A stretch of 64,000 bases of DNA, from assembly GCA_950295325.1 (NCBI GenBank), contig OX485807.1:18695666-18759665 (forward strand), read 5' to 3'. The position numbers were made by a program, and so were the translations under genes. Positions 10,881 through 22,013 of this stretch are shown piece by piece (position 1 is the first letter of the stretch; each line of letters opens with the position of its first letter). The stretch is from Polytrichum commune (Eukaryota; Streptophyta; Polytrichopsida; Polytrichales; Polytrichaceae). The notes beneath the pieces are model-generated. The model was given only the letters and a program-made list of their open reading frames with translations, made no database searches and had not been told where the DNA came from.

Positions 10881-12395
10881 ATGCCGGAAGCACGGGAAGA
10901 GGATCAGCGGGAACCCATCCCGATTCCGCTGAAAGCCCTCACCCCTGCAATTCCGAGGGAGGATAGAGAGCTGCAGGAGCTCGCGGAGGATCTCAGGGTC
11001 ATGGGTTGTGCGGGATTGCTCTCCAAACCCTGGAATCTCAGAGCGGAAGATACCCTCCGCGAGTTTAAATTTGAGAGGGGAAATCAGTGGCTAGGCACAA
11101 AGAGGAGGGATCCGGAACATTGGACTCCGGATACGTGGAACAGGGTCTACGGGTTTCCCAGGGGAATCACGGAGGGGTGGGCCGGCCGCCGCGACGGCCT
11201 GTTCGCCGGGAAATTCAAAGGGGACGCGGATCCAAAGGACGGGTTTCACCCAGGGAACTGCCGGAATATTAGGGAGCGGAGAGTGCTAGAGTTTCTCCTG
11301 CCCATTCTCAATCCGGACAAGCCGAAGCGGATTAGCCTCACCATGGCTAACACGCTGTTTGGTGCAATGTCCGGAGTCCGGCCGGTGAATTGGGGCCTGA
11401 TCATCCAGGAGATAGTCGGACGGGCCCTCCCCCATATTGGCCGGAAACCCTCCTTCCTCTCCCCCTTCATTTTGCACCTCTACCAGCATTTCGACTGCAT
11501 CACGGCAGAGGAGGAGGACCTGCTCACAATAGCGGCGGATGAGGTCACCTACAAGCTGCTCCCGGAAGCCGGAGACGTCGAGACGGAGACCTCCAGCGAC
11601 CCTATTCTTCCGGAAGCACCTCCCTCGTCACCCGGAAGCCCGCCACCAACCGTCTCGAGGCCACTCTCTCCCCCTCCCCCGCACCAACATCCGGAAGCCG
11701 GACCCAGCCGGGAGACCCCATGGCGAAATGTGGACCTATCCGCTTGGGACTTCCCGGAGAATCCATTCAAGCGGTTCCAGGAGGGGATGGAGGACCTCAA
11801 GACCCAGTACTACCGACTGGAGCACATCGTCAAGGGGGCGAACCATGCTCTGGACGACTGCGGACCCGGAAACATTCTCCGGGAATTGGCAAAGAGGGCG
11901 GACCGGAAGGAGCTGGAGCAGGCCAAGACGGAGAATGCCCACCTCACCGCACAGGTAGCAGCTATGACCCAGGAGCTGAGTCAGAAGAGTGAGGAGATCC
12001 GGAAGTACCATGCGGAGCAGGCAGTGCTCTTCAGCCGAATCCGGGAGCTGGTGGGTCATCCGGTGGAGATCGTGAACAAGGCACATCTCTACGACCGGAT
12101 GATGGAGTCAGGAGAACCGGCTTCCGCCAGGCAGACCCTCCCCATCCTCGTGAAGTATTCACGGACGATGAAGGATCTCCTGGCGGAAATCCAGAGGGTG
12201 GTCCCGCCAAGCGGAACACCGCGGAGAGTGCTCTATCCGGGTCCGCCAGGGTCACCAACCGGAACCCTCTACGAGGTGGTTGGTGAAGTAGCCCTGGTTC
12301 AGAATCCGCCGGCCTCTGCAGGACCCAGCCAGCAAGGAGGCGGCTCTCGGCCTGGTCATTCCGGAGGGGCTCCGGAAAGGGTCCATTCTCCCTAG
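10881..12395 (+). CDS. Gag-like / plant transposon-type protein, 504 aa
   Basis: A complete uninterrupted frame from ATG to TAG. Residues about 45-230 form a folded-looking domain with a WNLRAEDTLREFKF...WTPDTWNRVYGFPRG...RRVLEFLLPILNPDKPKRIS...GRALPHIGRKPSFLSPFILHLYQHFDCITAEEE arrangement (shown in pieces). It resembles the putative plant transposon proteins that accompany retroelements. Residues about 235-285 are Pro/Ser-rich. Residues about 300-405 look like a coiled coil (QEGMEDLKTQYYRLEHIV; KELEQAKTENAHL). The tail is Gly/Pro-rich. There is no zinc knuckle, protease or polymerase. The frame lies inside a TG...CA element with its own TATA-like box, so it is probably a structural (Gag-like) or accessory element protein. 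The exact function is unknown. Confidence 0.65.
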   Translation: MPEAREEDQREPIPIPLKALTPAIPREDRELQELAEDLRVMGCAGLLSKPWNLRAEDTLREFKFERGNQWLGTKRRDPEHWTPDTWNRVYGFPRGITEGWAGRRDGLFAGKFKGDADPKDGFHPGNCRNIRERRVLEFLLPILNPDKPKRISLTMANTLFGAMSGVRPVNWGLIIQEIVGRALPHIGRKPSFLSPFILHLYQHFDCITAEEEDLLTIAADEVTYKLLPEAGDVETETSSDPILPEAPPSSPGSPPPTVSRPLSPPPPHQHPEAGPSRETPWRNVDLSAWDFPENPFKRFQEGMEDLKTQYYRLEHIVKGANHALDDCGPGNILRELAKRADRKELEQAKTENAHLTAQVAAMTQELSQKSEEIRKYHAEQAVLFSRIRELVGHPVEIVNKAHLYDRMMESGEPASARQTLPILVKYSRTMKDLLAEIQRVVPPSGTPRRVLYPGPPGSPTGTLYEVVGEVALVQNPPASAGPSQQGGGSRPGHSGGAPERVHSP

Positions 12396-12399
12396 GTGA

Positions 12400-12933
12400 G
12401 GCGGAAGAGCACCGGGTCGGTCCGAATCCGGAAGGGGCCAGTCCCCTGTTCCGCGGAACTCGGATAGGTCCCGGACTCCGGATAGGGCGCGGACGCCGAT
12501 CCGGCACCAGACTTCCGATCGGGAGGCCACTCCGAGTAGGGGCAAGGCTCCTATGACCCACGCCTCGCCATCGTCTCCACGGGACTGCCAAGTGGTGAGT
12601 CCATTTCCTCCGCCACACTCGAGAGCGGCCTCCAACAGGGATCCGCGGACGGCTTCACTCTCGGGTGGACGGAATCCGGAGCAGGGCACCGGAAGCAATC
12701 CTTCTCCAGTCCGAAGCATCCGGATGGGGACAGCTTCCGGAACCCCAGGGACCGCTACCCCACGGACCGAGAGGGCAGCGGATTCGGAGGACGAGGTTGC
12801 TCCGTCTCCGAACATGAGGAGGATGCTCACGCGGCTGCAGAAGGCGTCTCCGGCCGGGGGCTCATCCGCCGTCAGCGGATTAGGGAGTCACTCAAAGGAG
12901 GGATCGGCTCCGAAGAAGCACCGGTCTTCTTAA
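12400..12933 (+). CDS. Open Arg/Ser/Pro-rich frame, possible continuation of the 504-codon ORF
   Basis: Right after the upstream stop, the +1 frame is open for 177 codons up to TAA. The product is low-complexity, rich in Arg, Ser, Pro and Gly (SRTPDRARTPIRHQ; ATPSRGKAPMTHASPSSPRD), and ends KKHRSS. The first ATG is at 12553. It may be a separate small ORF, or the C-terminus of the upstream protein reached by splicing or frameshift. The flanking text cctag|gtgagg also looks like a donor site. Composition matches the proline-rich parts of the upstream ORF, but CCGGA enrichment alone could keep this frame open. Confidence 0.35.
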   Translation, partial: GGRAPGRSESGRGQSPVPRNSDRSRTPDRARTPIRHQTSDREATPSRGKAPMTHASPSSPRDCQVVSPFPPPHSRAASNRDPRTASLSGGRNPEQGTGSNPSPVRSIRMGTASGTPGTATPRTERAADSEDEVAPSPNMRRMLTRLQKASPAGGSSAVSGLGSHSKEGSAPKKHRSS

Positions 12934-13349
12934 TTAGGGGAGTGGCTAGATTAATTAGGCAGAAGGGAGGTAGGCAGGTAGGACTTAGGAGTTTTTGAAG
13001 ACGATTAATAAAATTTTCCTTTGGTAGTGTCAGCGGAAAACCCGGATCTGGATCCGAGAAATCCGGGAGACCGGGGGTAGTTAGGGTTTTCTTGAGCGGC
13101 GGCCGCTTGGGCCGCCGCCCTCAGTTTAGGGATTTTTGAGCCTCTACTTAAGGCTGAATAAGGAGCTTGGGGGGGTGTTCCTTCTCCATTGTTGTATTGT
13201 GGTTACTCCTACCCTAAATAAATGTCTTTGCTTCTCACCCCTTGACTTCTCTTGATTGATGTGTGTGTGAATGACCCGGAGATCGTTAGTGGAAGAGAAA
13301 GGGAGGGCATGAAGGATAGGAGTTCCGGATAGGACATGAGAGAGGAGAC

Positions 13350-13885
13350 CCGGATCAGATCCGGTTACCGCCTTGTAGATCCTCTCTGAGTGTAGTGGGA
13401 GGGAAACCTCACTAATCCGGTAGGTTGGGTAACGTCTAGGTGGGATAGCCGCTGGGAAGATTGGGTGGGATCCGGAAGGAATCCGGACTTACGCCAATCT
13501 GATCTTCTGAAGAGGTCCCACCGTCCTTAGACGGACCTGCCCGGATTAGTGGTACGGATCGCCTAGTTATCTCAGATTGAGTAGAATCCAAGGTAAAGGT
13601 AGCCGGACAGATCCGTCGGACGGAGAAGGAGAGGTCCGGATCAGTAAGGATTCCGATAGGAGGCCACCTCCGGAGTGCAGTAGGAAGAGATCCTCATTGT
13701 TCCAAATGCCTGGGTAACGTCCATGTGAGATAGCCGTCGTTAGGACTGGGCAAGATCCGGAAGGTGCCGGACTTACGCCATCCGACCTTTTGAAGAGGTC
13801 TCACAGTCTTTGGACGGGGTAATCCGGAAAGTGGTACGGGTCACCTACTCATCCCGTCGAGTTAGATCTCCGGTTGGAATCCGGA
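13350..13885 (+). repeat. Diverged tandem duplication, 286-bp period
   Basis: Two copies (about 13350-13590 and 13636-13885) share gggtaacgtc at 13426 and 13712, cggacttacgcca, gaagaggtc and agtggtacgg in the same order and spacing. The region is non-coding, lies downstream of the element's ORF and is dense in CCGGA. Confidence 0.75.
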
Positions 13886-14325
13886 CTCCTCTGGCCACTT
13901 TGGTCCCAAGAAACAATCCAGATCTCTCTGCGTGACCTGCCAGGACGGACCTGATCAATCCGGATTGGTTGTGAGGGAGTTTCCGGATTCTAACCTTATC
14001 AAGGACGTCTTCACCGGAAGAAACCAATTATTCTAGAGGGTAGACGTAAAGGGGTGGGTAAGTATTATAAAGAGGACCTAGAAATAACATCCGGAGAGGT
14101 ACCCTCCGGAAAAAGGCTAAGAATGTCCCCAAAGACCAAATATCCGGAAATTAGGATTTCCGGAAATTTGGCTAAGGAAGAAGAAATAAGCAGGTACGGA
14201 GAGTTTTAGACCTCCTACACTTCACAGAATCCCTGGACGATACTAAGGTCACCCGGAAATATCCGGATTTGGCACAAAAACCCGCCAATCCAGAACTTTT
14301 GGTGTTTGTGGGTTCCCACAGTGCT

Positions 14326-15119
14326 CTTGAAGGTTGAAGGCTTTTATTAATTTTGTACATATGTTCAACTAATTGGTTGATAGGTTCAACTACTTCGTCG
14401 GTAACCATGAATGGTCAGAGCCCACGACAAGGTGTCCAAAGGCCGTCCCAATACACCTCCAAAATTATGTAGTGTGGTCACGGATTTTTAAGTGTAGTGT
14501 GTAGCCATATGTGCCCAATCCCTCATTCAAATGCTATTTCAATGGATATATATTCATGCAAGCATTCACACATGGTAAAAACAAAATCAATCAACGGACC
14601 TAGTTAGGCCTACTTGAAGAATGTAGGACCAGATTTCGTACCTCCATCCCATATGTAATGTTTTTGCTAAAAAGATGTATATGTTCATTTGTTGAATTTC
14701 CATGTGCCTTTTGTACACCTCATTCAATCCCTTATTCATGTTGGGTTGGTGATTGATTTGATTTCTCTTTAAAGGTTCGGGTGGACGGGCCGGGTTGAAT
14801 ATACTTTGGAGGTTGCCTAGTTTAGTTGTACTTGAGAGTACCTAAGGTTGTGAGTGACTTTGCATGGTTTGATTTTTGTGTTAAGGTTTAGCCCAAAGGT
14901 TGTGGTCATTGCACCAGATTTTGCATGTGGCATTATAGTCATACTTATGAAGATTGCATCCCCCACTCAAGGCAAGATTCACCCCATTACTCTAGGGCAA
15001 TCCAATCAAATATTAAGCCCATGATGTTTGCCTCCACGTGCACCCTTTTCACATTGGACAACTTCCTATCCCAAATGCTATATAACAAATGGAAGTTCTG
15101 GTTTGGCCTCTCTCGGCCA
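14326..15119. other. Spacer without a recognisable gene
   Basis: Unique-looking sequence holding the second copy of the direct repeat (about 14676-14765). No ORF with homology-like features was seen. Confidence 0.6.
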
Positions 15120-15985
15120 CATTTGACAAAGGTTGCATTCTTGAGTTCAGGTGTGTCTCTCGGCCAAATCTCTGAATTTTTGAATTCTTTTTGTTTAAGT
15201 TTATTTGAATGCCACATTTCAGAATGCTTGCATGCTTGTGTAAAGGCCAGATTTCAGAATTCTAGAGTCTTTGTGTTGAGGTTGCATTGTAGGCCAGATT
15301 TCAGCATTCTAGAGTCTTTGTGTTGAGGTTGCATTGTAGGCCAGATTTCAGAATTCTAGAGTCTTTGTCTTGAGGTTGTTTTCTAGGCCACATTTCATAA
15401 TTCTAGACCCTTTGTCTTGAGGTTGCATTTTAGTCCACATTTCAGAATTCTAGAGTCTTTCTCTTGTGGTTGCTTTCTAGGCCACATTTCAGACTTCTAT
15501 ACCCTTTGTCTTGAGGTTGCATTCTAGGCCACATTTCATAATTCTATACCCTTTGTCTTGAGGTTGCATTCTAGGCCACATTTCATAATTCTAGAGTCTT
15601 TGTGTTGAGGTTGCTTTATAGGCCACATTTCAAAATTCTATACCCTTTGTCTTGAGGTTGCATTCTAGGCCAGATTTCAGAATTCTAGAGTCTTTGTGTT
15701 GAGGTTGCATTCTAGGCCACATTTCAGAATTATGTAGTCTTTGAATTGAGGTTGCTTTCTAGGCCACATTTCAGAATTATGTAGTATTTGAATTGAGGTT
15801 GCTTTCTAGGCCACATTTCAGAATTCTAGACCCTTTGTCTTGAGGTTGCATTCTAGGCCACATTTCAGAATTCTAGACCCTCTGTCTTGAGGTTGCATTC
15901 TAGGCCACATTTCAAAATTCTAGAGTATTTGTTTTGAGGTTACATTCTTGGTTAGATTTCACAAATCTGGAATGTTTGTTTTTAA
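15120..15985 (+). repeat. Minisatellite, about 47-bp unit, roughly 16 copies
   Basis: Units follow the pattern ttctagagtctttgtgttg, then aggttgcattctaggccac, then atttcagaa, with a spacing near 47 bp (for example near 15255, 15302 and 15350). Copies at both edges are degenerate. Variation is mainly accc/agtc after ttctag and cat/ctt in ttgcatt/ttgcttt. The array ends about 40 bp before an acceptor-like ctcatcag and the next ORF, so it may sit in an intron or promoter of that ORF. Confidence 0.85.
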
Positions 15986-16052
15986 GTTTTGATATTGGCC
16001 GACTTTATTTTGTAACTCATCAGGTTGTGGAAGATCGCGCGAATCCCACGTC

Positions 16053-16553
16053 ATGGCGCGTCTTGCATTGTATTTGGACGAAGATGTACAATTGAACGTA
16101 TTGGTCCCAAACTTGTTGGTGGGTGCCGCAAATGTGGATACGGGCCGGGATACGGTATTGGATACCCAACGACGTTTGTCGTTAATCCACGATTTGAGGC
16201 TATGTTGCAAAGCATGGAAAACGATTGTGGACAAAAGTGTGGAGTACAATGCTTTTCGTTTGGCTCAGCATGAATACTCTATGGGTCCCAATGGTGTCCC
16301 GAGGGTGTCTTTGATACGCGAACATAACCTCATACATCAATTTCAAATGAACTTGATGTGGTTCTCACACAGCCGGCATGTGACCTCAAAAATTTCCAGG
16401 AGGATTCTTATATCGGACTTGGGGGATTTGTCATTGCGTTCATTGGCTAAGCTAAGGGATGAATTGGAAAGCTGCTGGTGTGCGGTGGAGATCTATGGCA
16501 TGATCTTTGAATCATTTTATCCATATTGGACATGCCCGGCCGATAGGGTGTAG
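16053..16553 (+). CDS. Hypothetical protein, F-box-like, 166 aa
   Basis: A complete frame from ATG to TAG. It contains RLSLIHDLRLCCKAWKTIVDKS, which resembles the C-terminal half of an F-box (RLVCKSWK-type). Short helical stretches (SLRSLAKLRDELESCW) follow. F-box proteins normally join SCF ubiquitin ligases through Skp1, but the N-terminal LP motif is absent, so the call is weak. The frame is open some codons upstream of the ATG to an acceptor-like ctcatcag at 16013-16020, so this may be the last exon of a longer gene. The minisatellite lies just upstream. Confidence 0.4.
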   Translation: MARLALYLDEDVQLNVLVPNLLVGAANVDTGRDTVLDTQRRLSLIHDLRLCCKAWKTIVDKSVEYNAFRLAQHEYSMGPNGVPRVSLIREHNLIHQFQMNLMWFSHSRHVTSKISRRILISDLGDLSLRSLAKLRDELESCWCAVEIYGMIFESFYPYWTCPADRV

Positions 16554-17590
16554 ATGAAATTAAAGTAGAGTAACTTGTATATAGTTACTTGAACTGAATA
16601 CACATTTTTGTTCGTCTTGAGGTTGGCACCTAACTTACCTACATTTTGTCGGCCAATAAAATATTTTGTGTATGGTATTTTGATTTCAATTGGTGGCGTC
16701 AGCCCTAATTCAATATGAAACATTTGAAACATATACTACAAGATGTTTGATAACAAATGCAATCTTCCACGCCTATAGGATCCGTTGGTTTCTCGAACAA
16801 TTATGGGTTATTATGTCCACGGGAATGGGGTGCCTTTCTAACAACTTGAATTCAAACTATCTTTATTTCCACGGAAATAGGCACTGCTTCTCCTAAAATT
16901 ACCCAACAAAATCTAAATTTTCCGCTCTCCGCTCTACGCTCACACTACTAAGTTTCCCATTGTTACATCAATGTGACATGATTCCTTATGGAGGTTGCTT
17001 AATCGAAGATTAGATATTTCCAAGACATTATTGTTGGAAATAGATTTTTGGAAGGATTAGAGGAATTTTCTCTTGGATTATTTCCTAATGACAATGTGTT
17101 GCATGATGGGGAGCAAGGGAAAATGGGATCTGTACTAGCCAATAGTGCCTAGTATGTGGTCGGTGATGATTGGAACTAATCTATCCAAGGATGAGGTATT
17201 AGCCTTGGAGGACTTTGGGTTCCAGCTACAACAAAAGAAGGCATTATCAACACAACCCAAACTTTCAACAATTAATACATTAAAAATGGGTGTTAAGAGA
17301 GTAATGCTTTAACATTTTGATGTTAAATGGACTGTAGTTGACATAATTTTAGAAAACATATACTATTTGTATATGTCCTTGAAAAATGTAAATATTGACA
17401 ACATGACAAAATATTTGTTTATTAAACACAAAAAAATTATGAGAGGATTGCGCACAGGGAAGTGAAAGTCAACCAAAGTTATTATTGCTCCAAGGGTAGG
17501 TCGACTTTGATGAAAAAAAATGACTCCCATGTACTCTTCCAGGATCATTTCAAAACATGACAATTTGTGGAAGTTAATTCCTGCAAAGAT
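16554..17590. other. AT-rich spacer, no gene seen
   Basis: Only short random frames are present. Nothing was recognised between the F-box-like ORF and the decayed end of the LRR array. Confidence 0.6.
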
Positions 17591-17599
17591 TAAAAATTT

Positions 17600-20500
17600 G
17601 CTTAATCCAAAAGAAAACTCCTCGAATACCTAACATGCTTGCATGACAAATTCAATGATACTCATCAAGCTACCAAATCCTTCATATATCTCCCTCAAAG
17701 ACATGCATCTGGAGATATTCAATTCCTCCAACGCTGATAAGTTGCTTAATCCAAGACGAAACTCTTCCAATGGCTCACATGTCAAGTTTCGTAAGACTAT
17801 TCCCGCCACCAAATCCATCCGGTGTCTCCTTCAAAGACCAGCATGGAGGAAATCTAGTTCCTCCAACAATGAGAGGATACTTAGTCCAAGAGGAAAATTC
17901 TCCAATGCCTCACATGCTTACATCACAAGCTTTTTGAGACTTGTCAAGCTACCCAATCCTTCCGGTATCTCCTTCAAAGACCGGCATTTAGAGAAATCCA
18001 ATTCCTCCAACGCAGAGAGGTTGCTTAGCCCAAAAGGAAACTCCTCCAATGCCTCACATGCTTGCATGTGAAGTTTCTTGAGATTAGTCAACCCACCAAA
18101 TCCTTCCGGTACCCTCTTCAAAGATCGGCATTTAGAGAAGTCTAATTCCTCCAACGTAGAGACACTACTTAATCCAAGAGGAAAGTCCTCCAATGCTTCA
18201 CATCCCTGCATGTGAAGTTTCTTGAGACTAGTCAAGCCACCAAATCCTTCCGGTAACCCCTTCAAAGATCGACAATCAGAGAAGTCTAACTCCTCCAACA
18301 TTGAGAGGTTGCTTAGTCCAAGAGGAAACTTTGCCAATGCCTCACATGCTTGCATGATGAGCTTCTTGAGACTCGTCAAGCCACCAAATCCTTCCGGTAT
18401 CTCCTTTAAAGACCCGCAGAAAGAGAAATCTAAAACCTCCAACGTAGAGAGGTTGCTTAGCCCAAAAGGAAACTCCTCCAATGCCTCACATGCTTGCATG
18501 TGAAGTTTCTTGAGACTAGTCAAACCACCAAATCCTTCCGGTACCCTCTTCAAAGATCGGCATTTAGAGAAGTGTAATTCCTCCAACGTAGAGACGTTGC
18601 TTAGTCCAAGAGGAAAGTCCTCCAATGCTTCACATCCCTGCATGTATAGCTCCTTGAGACTCGTCAAGCCACCAAATCCTTCCGGTATCCCCTTCAAAGA
18701 CCGGCATTTAGAGAAGTCTAATTCCTCCAACATTGAGAGGTTGCTTAGTCCAAGAGGAAACTTTGCCAATGCCTCACATGCTTGCATGATGAGCTTCTTG
18801 ATACTCGTCAAGCTACCGAATCCTTCTGGTATCTCCTTTAAAGACCCGCAGAAACAGAAATCTAAAACCTCCAACATAGAGAGGTTGCTTAGCCCAAAAG
18901 GAAACTCCTCCAATGCCTCACATGCTTGCATGTGAAGTTTCTTGAGACTAGTCAAACCACCAAATCCTTCCGGCACCCTCTTCAAAGATCGGCATCCAGA
19001 GAAGTATAATTCCTCCAACGTAGAGACGTTGCTTAGTCCAAGAGGAAAGTCCTCCAATGCTTCACATCCCTCCATGTATAGCTTCTTGAGACTCGTCAAG
19101 CCACCAAATCCTTCCGGTATCCTCTTTAAAAACCGGCAATGAGACAAACTCAATTCTTCCAACGTTGAGAGGTTGCTTAGTCCAAGAGGAAACTCCTCCA
19201 ATGCGTCACATGCCCACATGTCAAGTTTTCTGAGACTTGTCAAGCCACCAAATCCTTCCGGTATCTCCTTTAAACACCCGCATAAAGAGAAATTTAAAAC
19301 CTCCAACGCAAAGAGGTTGCTTAGTCCAAGAGGAAACTTCGCCAATGCCTTACATGCTTGCATGGTGAGCTTCTTGAGACTCGTCAAGCCACCAAAACCT
19401 TCTGGTATCTCTTTTAAAGACCCGCACAAAGAGAAATTTAAAACCTCCAACGCAGAGAGGTTGCTTAGCCCTAAAGGAAACTCCTCCAATACCTCACATG
19501 CTTGCATTTTAAGTTTCTTGAGACTAGTCAAACCACCAAATCCTTCCAATACCCTCTTCAAAGATCGGCATTTAGAGAAGTATAATTCCTCCAACGTAGA
19601 GACGTTGCTTAGTCCAAGAGGAAAGTCCTCCAATGCTTCACATCCCTCCATGTATAGCTTCTTGAGACTCGTCAAGCCACCAAATCCTTCCGGTATCCTC
19701 TTTAAAAACCGGCAACGAGACAAATTCAATTCCTCCAACGCTGAGAGGTTGTTTAATCCACGAGGAAACTCTTCCAATGCCTCACATTCCCACATGTCAA
19801 GTTTTTTGAGACTCGTCAAGCCACCAAATTCTTCGCTTATCTCCTTGAAAGATCGGCATGCAATAAAATTCAATTCTTCCAATGATGAGAGGCTTCTTAG
19901 TCCAAGAGGAAACTCCTCCAATGCCTCACATGCCCACATGTTAAGCTTTTTGAGACTTGTCAAGCCACCAAATCCTTCCGGTATCTCCTTTAAACACCCG
20001 CATAAAGAGAAATCTAAAACCTCCAACGTAGAGAGGTTGTTTAGTCCAAGAGGAAACTTCGCCAATGCCTTACATGCTTGCATGGTGAGCTTCTTGAGAC
20101 TCGTCAAGCCACCAAATCCTTCTGGTATCTCCTTTAAAGACCCGCACATAGAGAAATCTAAAACCTCCAACGCAGAGAGGTTGCTTAGCCCAAAAGGAAA
20201 CTCCTCCAATACCTCACATGCTTGCATGTTAAGTTTCTTGAGACTAGTCAAACCACCAAATCCTTCCGGTATCCTCCTTAAAAACCGGCAAAAAGACAAA
20301 TTCAATTCCTCCAACGCTGAGAGGTTGCTTAGTCCACGAGGAAACTGCTCCAATGCCTTACATCCCCACATGTCAAGTTTCCTAAGACTCGTCAAGCCAC
20401 CAAATCCTTCGCGTATCTCCTTCAAAGACCAACATATAGAGAAATCTAATTCCTCCAACGCTGAGAGGTTGCTTATTCCAAGAGGTAACTCCTCGAATGC

Positions 20501-21060
20501 CTCACATCCTTGCATGATGAGCTTTTTGAGACTTGTCAAGGCACCAAAGCCTTCCGGTATCGCCTTCAAAGACCGCCAATAACAGAGATCCAATTCCTCC
20601 AACGATGAGAGGTTGATTAGTCCAAGAGGAAACTCCTCCAATGCCTCACATCCCAACATGACAAGTTTCTTGAGACTCGTCAAGCCACCAAATCCTTCCG
20701 GTATCGCCTTCAAAGACAGGCAATTAGAGAAATCCAATTCCTCCAACGATGAGAGGTTGATTAGTCCAAGAGGAAACTCCTCCAATGCCTCACATCCCAA
20801 CATGACAAGTTTCTTGAGACTCGTCAAGCCACCAAATCCTTCCGGTATCGCCTTCAAAGACAGGCAATTAGAGAAATCCAATTCCTCCAACGCTGAGAGG
20901 TTGCTTAGTCCAAGGGGAAACTCCTCCAATGCCTTACATCCCCACATGACAAGTTCCTTGAGACTCGTCAAGCCACCAAATCCTTCCGGTATCCTCTTTA
21001 AAAACTGGCATTTAGAGAAATTCAATTCCTCCAATGCTAAGAGGTTGTTTAAACGAATGG
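17600..21060 (-). repeat. Homogenised LRR array, 144-bp unit
   Basis: The LRR exon contains 21 complete 48-residue units plus a partial. Each unit is two LRRs of the form FGGLTSLKKLxMxxCEALEEFPLGL then SNLSALEELDFSxCRSLKxIPEG (shown in two parts). DNA identity between units is high. A three-unit (432-bp) higher-order repeat covers units 15-17 and 18-20, and a four-unit pattern covers units 10-13 onward. The first LRRs (21350-21060) are unrelated to the array and look older. Confidence 0.9.
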
Positions 21061-22013
21061 GAATGTGCTGTAAATTATGACAAACCCTTATGGAAAGCAC
21101 TTTAAGGCATGTCAATTTGCTTAATTGTTGTGTTTTGTTTTGAAATCCATTACATCTACATATATACAATTCTTCCAAAGTTGTAATGTGATCAATTCCA
21201 TTTAGAAAGTTCTCCACATTCTTGCAGTCTAAGAGGGTTAGTTGTCGTAATGATATCATATTCAAATATTCACAAGAAGTTGATGCCCAAAAATTACAAT
21301 TGATTACTTCAAGTACTTGCAACTCCTGCAGATGATGTTGAAAAATGTTGAAAAACTTGTGGATGGAAGGATTTCTTTGCATTGAAGACTCAACCTCTTG
21401 GGTTGAAAAATGGACCTTTAACCATCTAAGGTTAGGTGATTCTTCGACAATGTCCGAAAGTAGGTCAATATTTTCACAAAATCCAACATGGAGTATCCGA
21501 AGATTTTCCATTCTTTTGACTTCCAAATCTGCTTCATACATTGGTTTGTGTTCCAACTTTGTAAATGTAAGTCCTTGGACAAGTTCAATCCCCTACATGT
21601 GCAACAAAGGTATCTGAGTTCACATACAAAATACTATCTTTGATAAAAATAAATTCATAAATTCCAAAATATACAGCTTGTAAATGTATTAACTTTTGTG
21701 AAGAAGTTAGTACTACACATCAATCTCCACAAAGCTCAAATCACATACCTTTTGATTACAATGGTTGGCAAATGTAGGGTAACATAAATCCAAGATTCGA
21801 GTTCCCGCAAATTTATCATTTTCTATTATCATACGACCCATATCACGTAGTTGATCGTGCATGTCAAGAACACCATTGTCGTGCACCTTCACCAACGACT
21901 TGTTTTGAAGGCTTGCCAAGAGTTCTTGGGCAATGTTGATATCTTCATCCATTTTCCGAAGGGATATTCTTTCATAAAGATCATCAAGATAAACATCTTT
22001 TTGAAAGAAACAT

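Larger units (their letters stand above)
10214..14320 (+). mobile_element. TG...CA mobile element, 4107 bp, with GTGCT target duplication
   Basis: The element starts TGTGGGAGTCC and ends GGGTTCCCACA, giving short inverted ends (TGTGGGA/TCCCACA). GTGCT flanks it at 10209-10213 and 14321-14325. It holds a TATA-like box (10643-10650), a 504-codon ORF (10881-12395), a second open Arg/Ser/Pro-rich stretch (12400-12933), AATAAA-type signals (about 13006 and 13216) and a 286-bp duplication. CCGGA words are very frequent throughout. I cannot find a pair of direct LTRs or a pol region. It may be a giant solo LTR carrying an ORF, a large non-autonomous LTR derivative with unrecognised LTRs, or a TIR element with 5-bp duplication. 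Confidence 0.65.

Noticed and set aside
12031..12830. Frames of 190 or more codons on the - strand over the 504-codon ORF's end
   Set aside because: They are antisense to a GC-rich, CCGGA-rich region with few stops. The + strand frame has the promoter and domain-like content.
17643..21080. Long open frames on the + strand across the LRR exon (up to 469 codons)
   Set aside because: They are antisense shadows of the homogenised 144-bp LRR repeat: an open antisense frame in one unit is open in all. They have no start context or family features.
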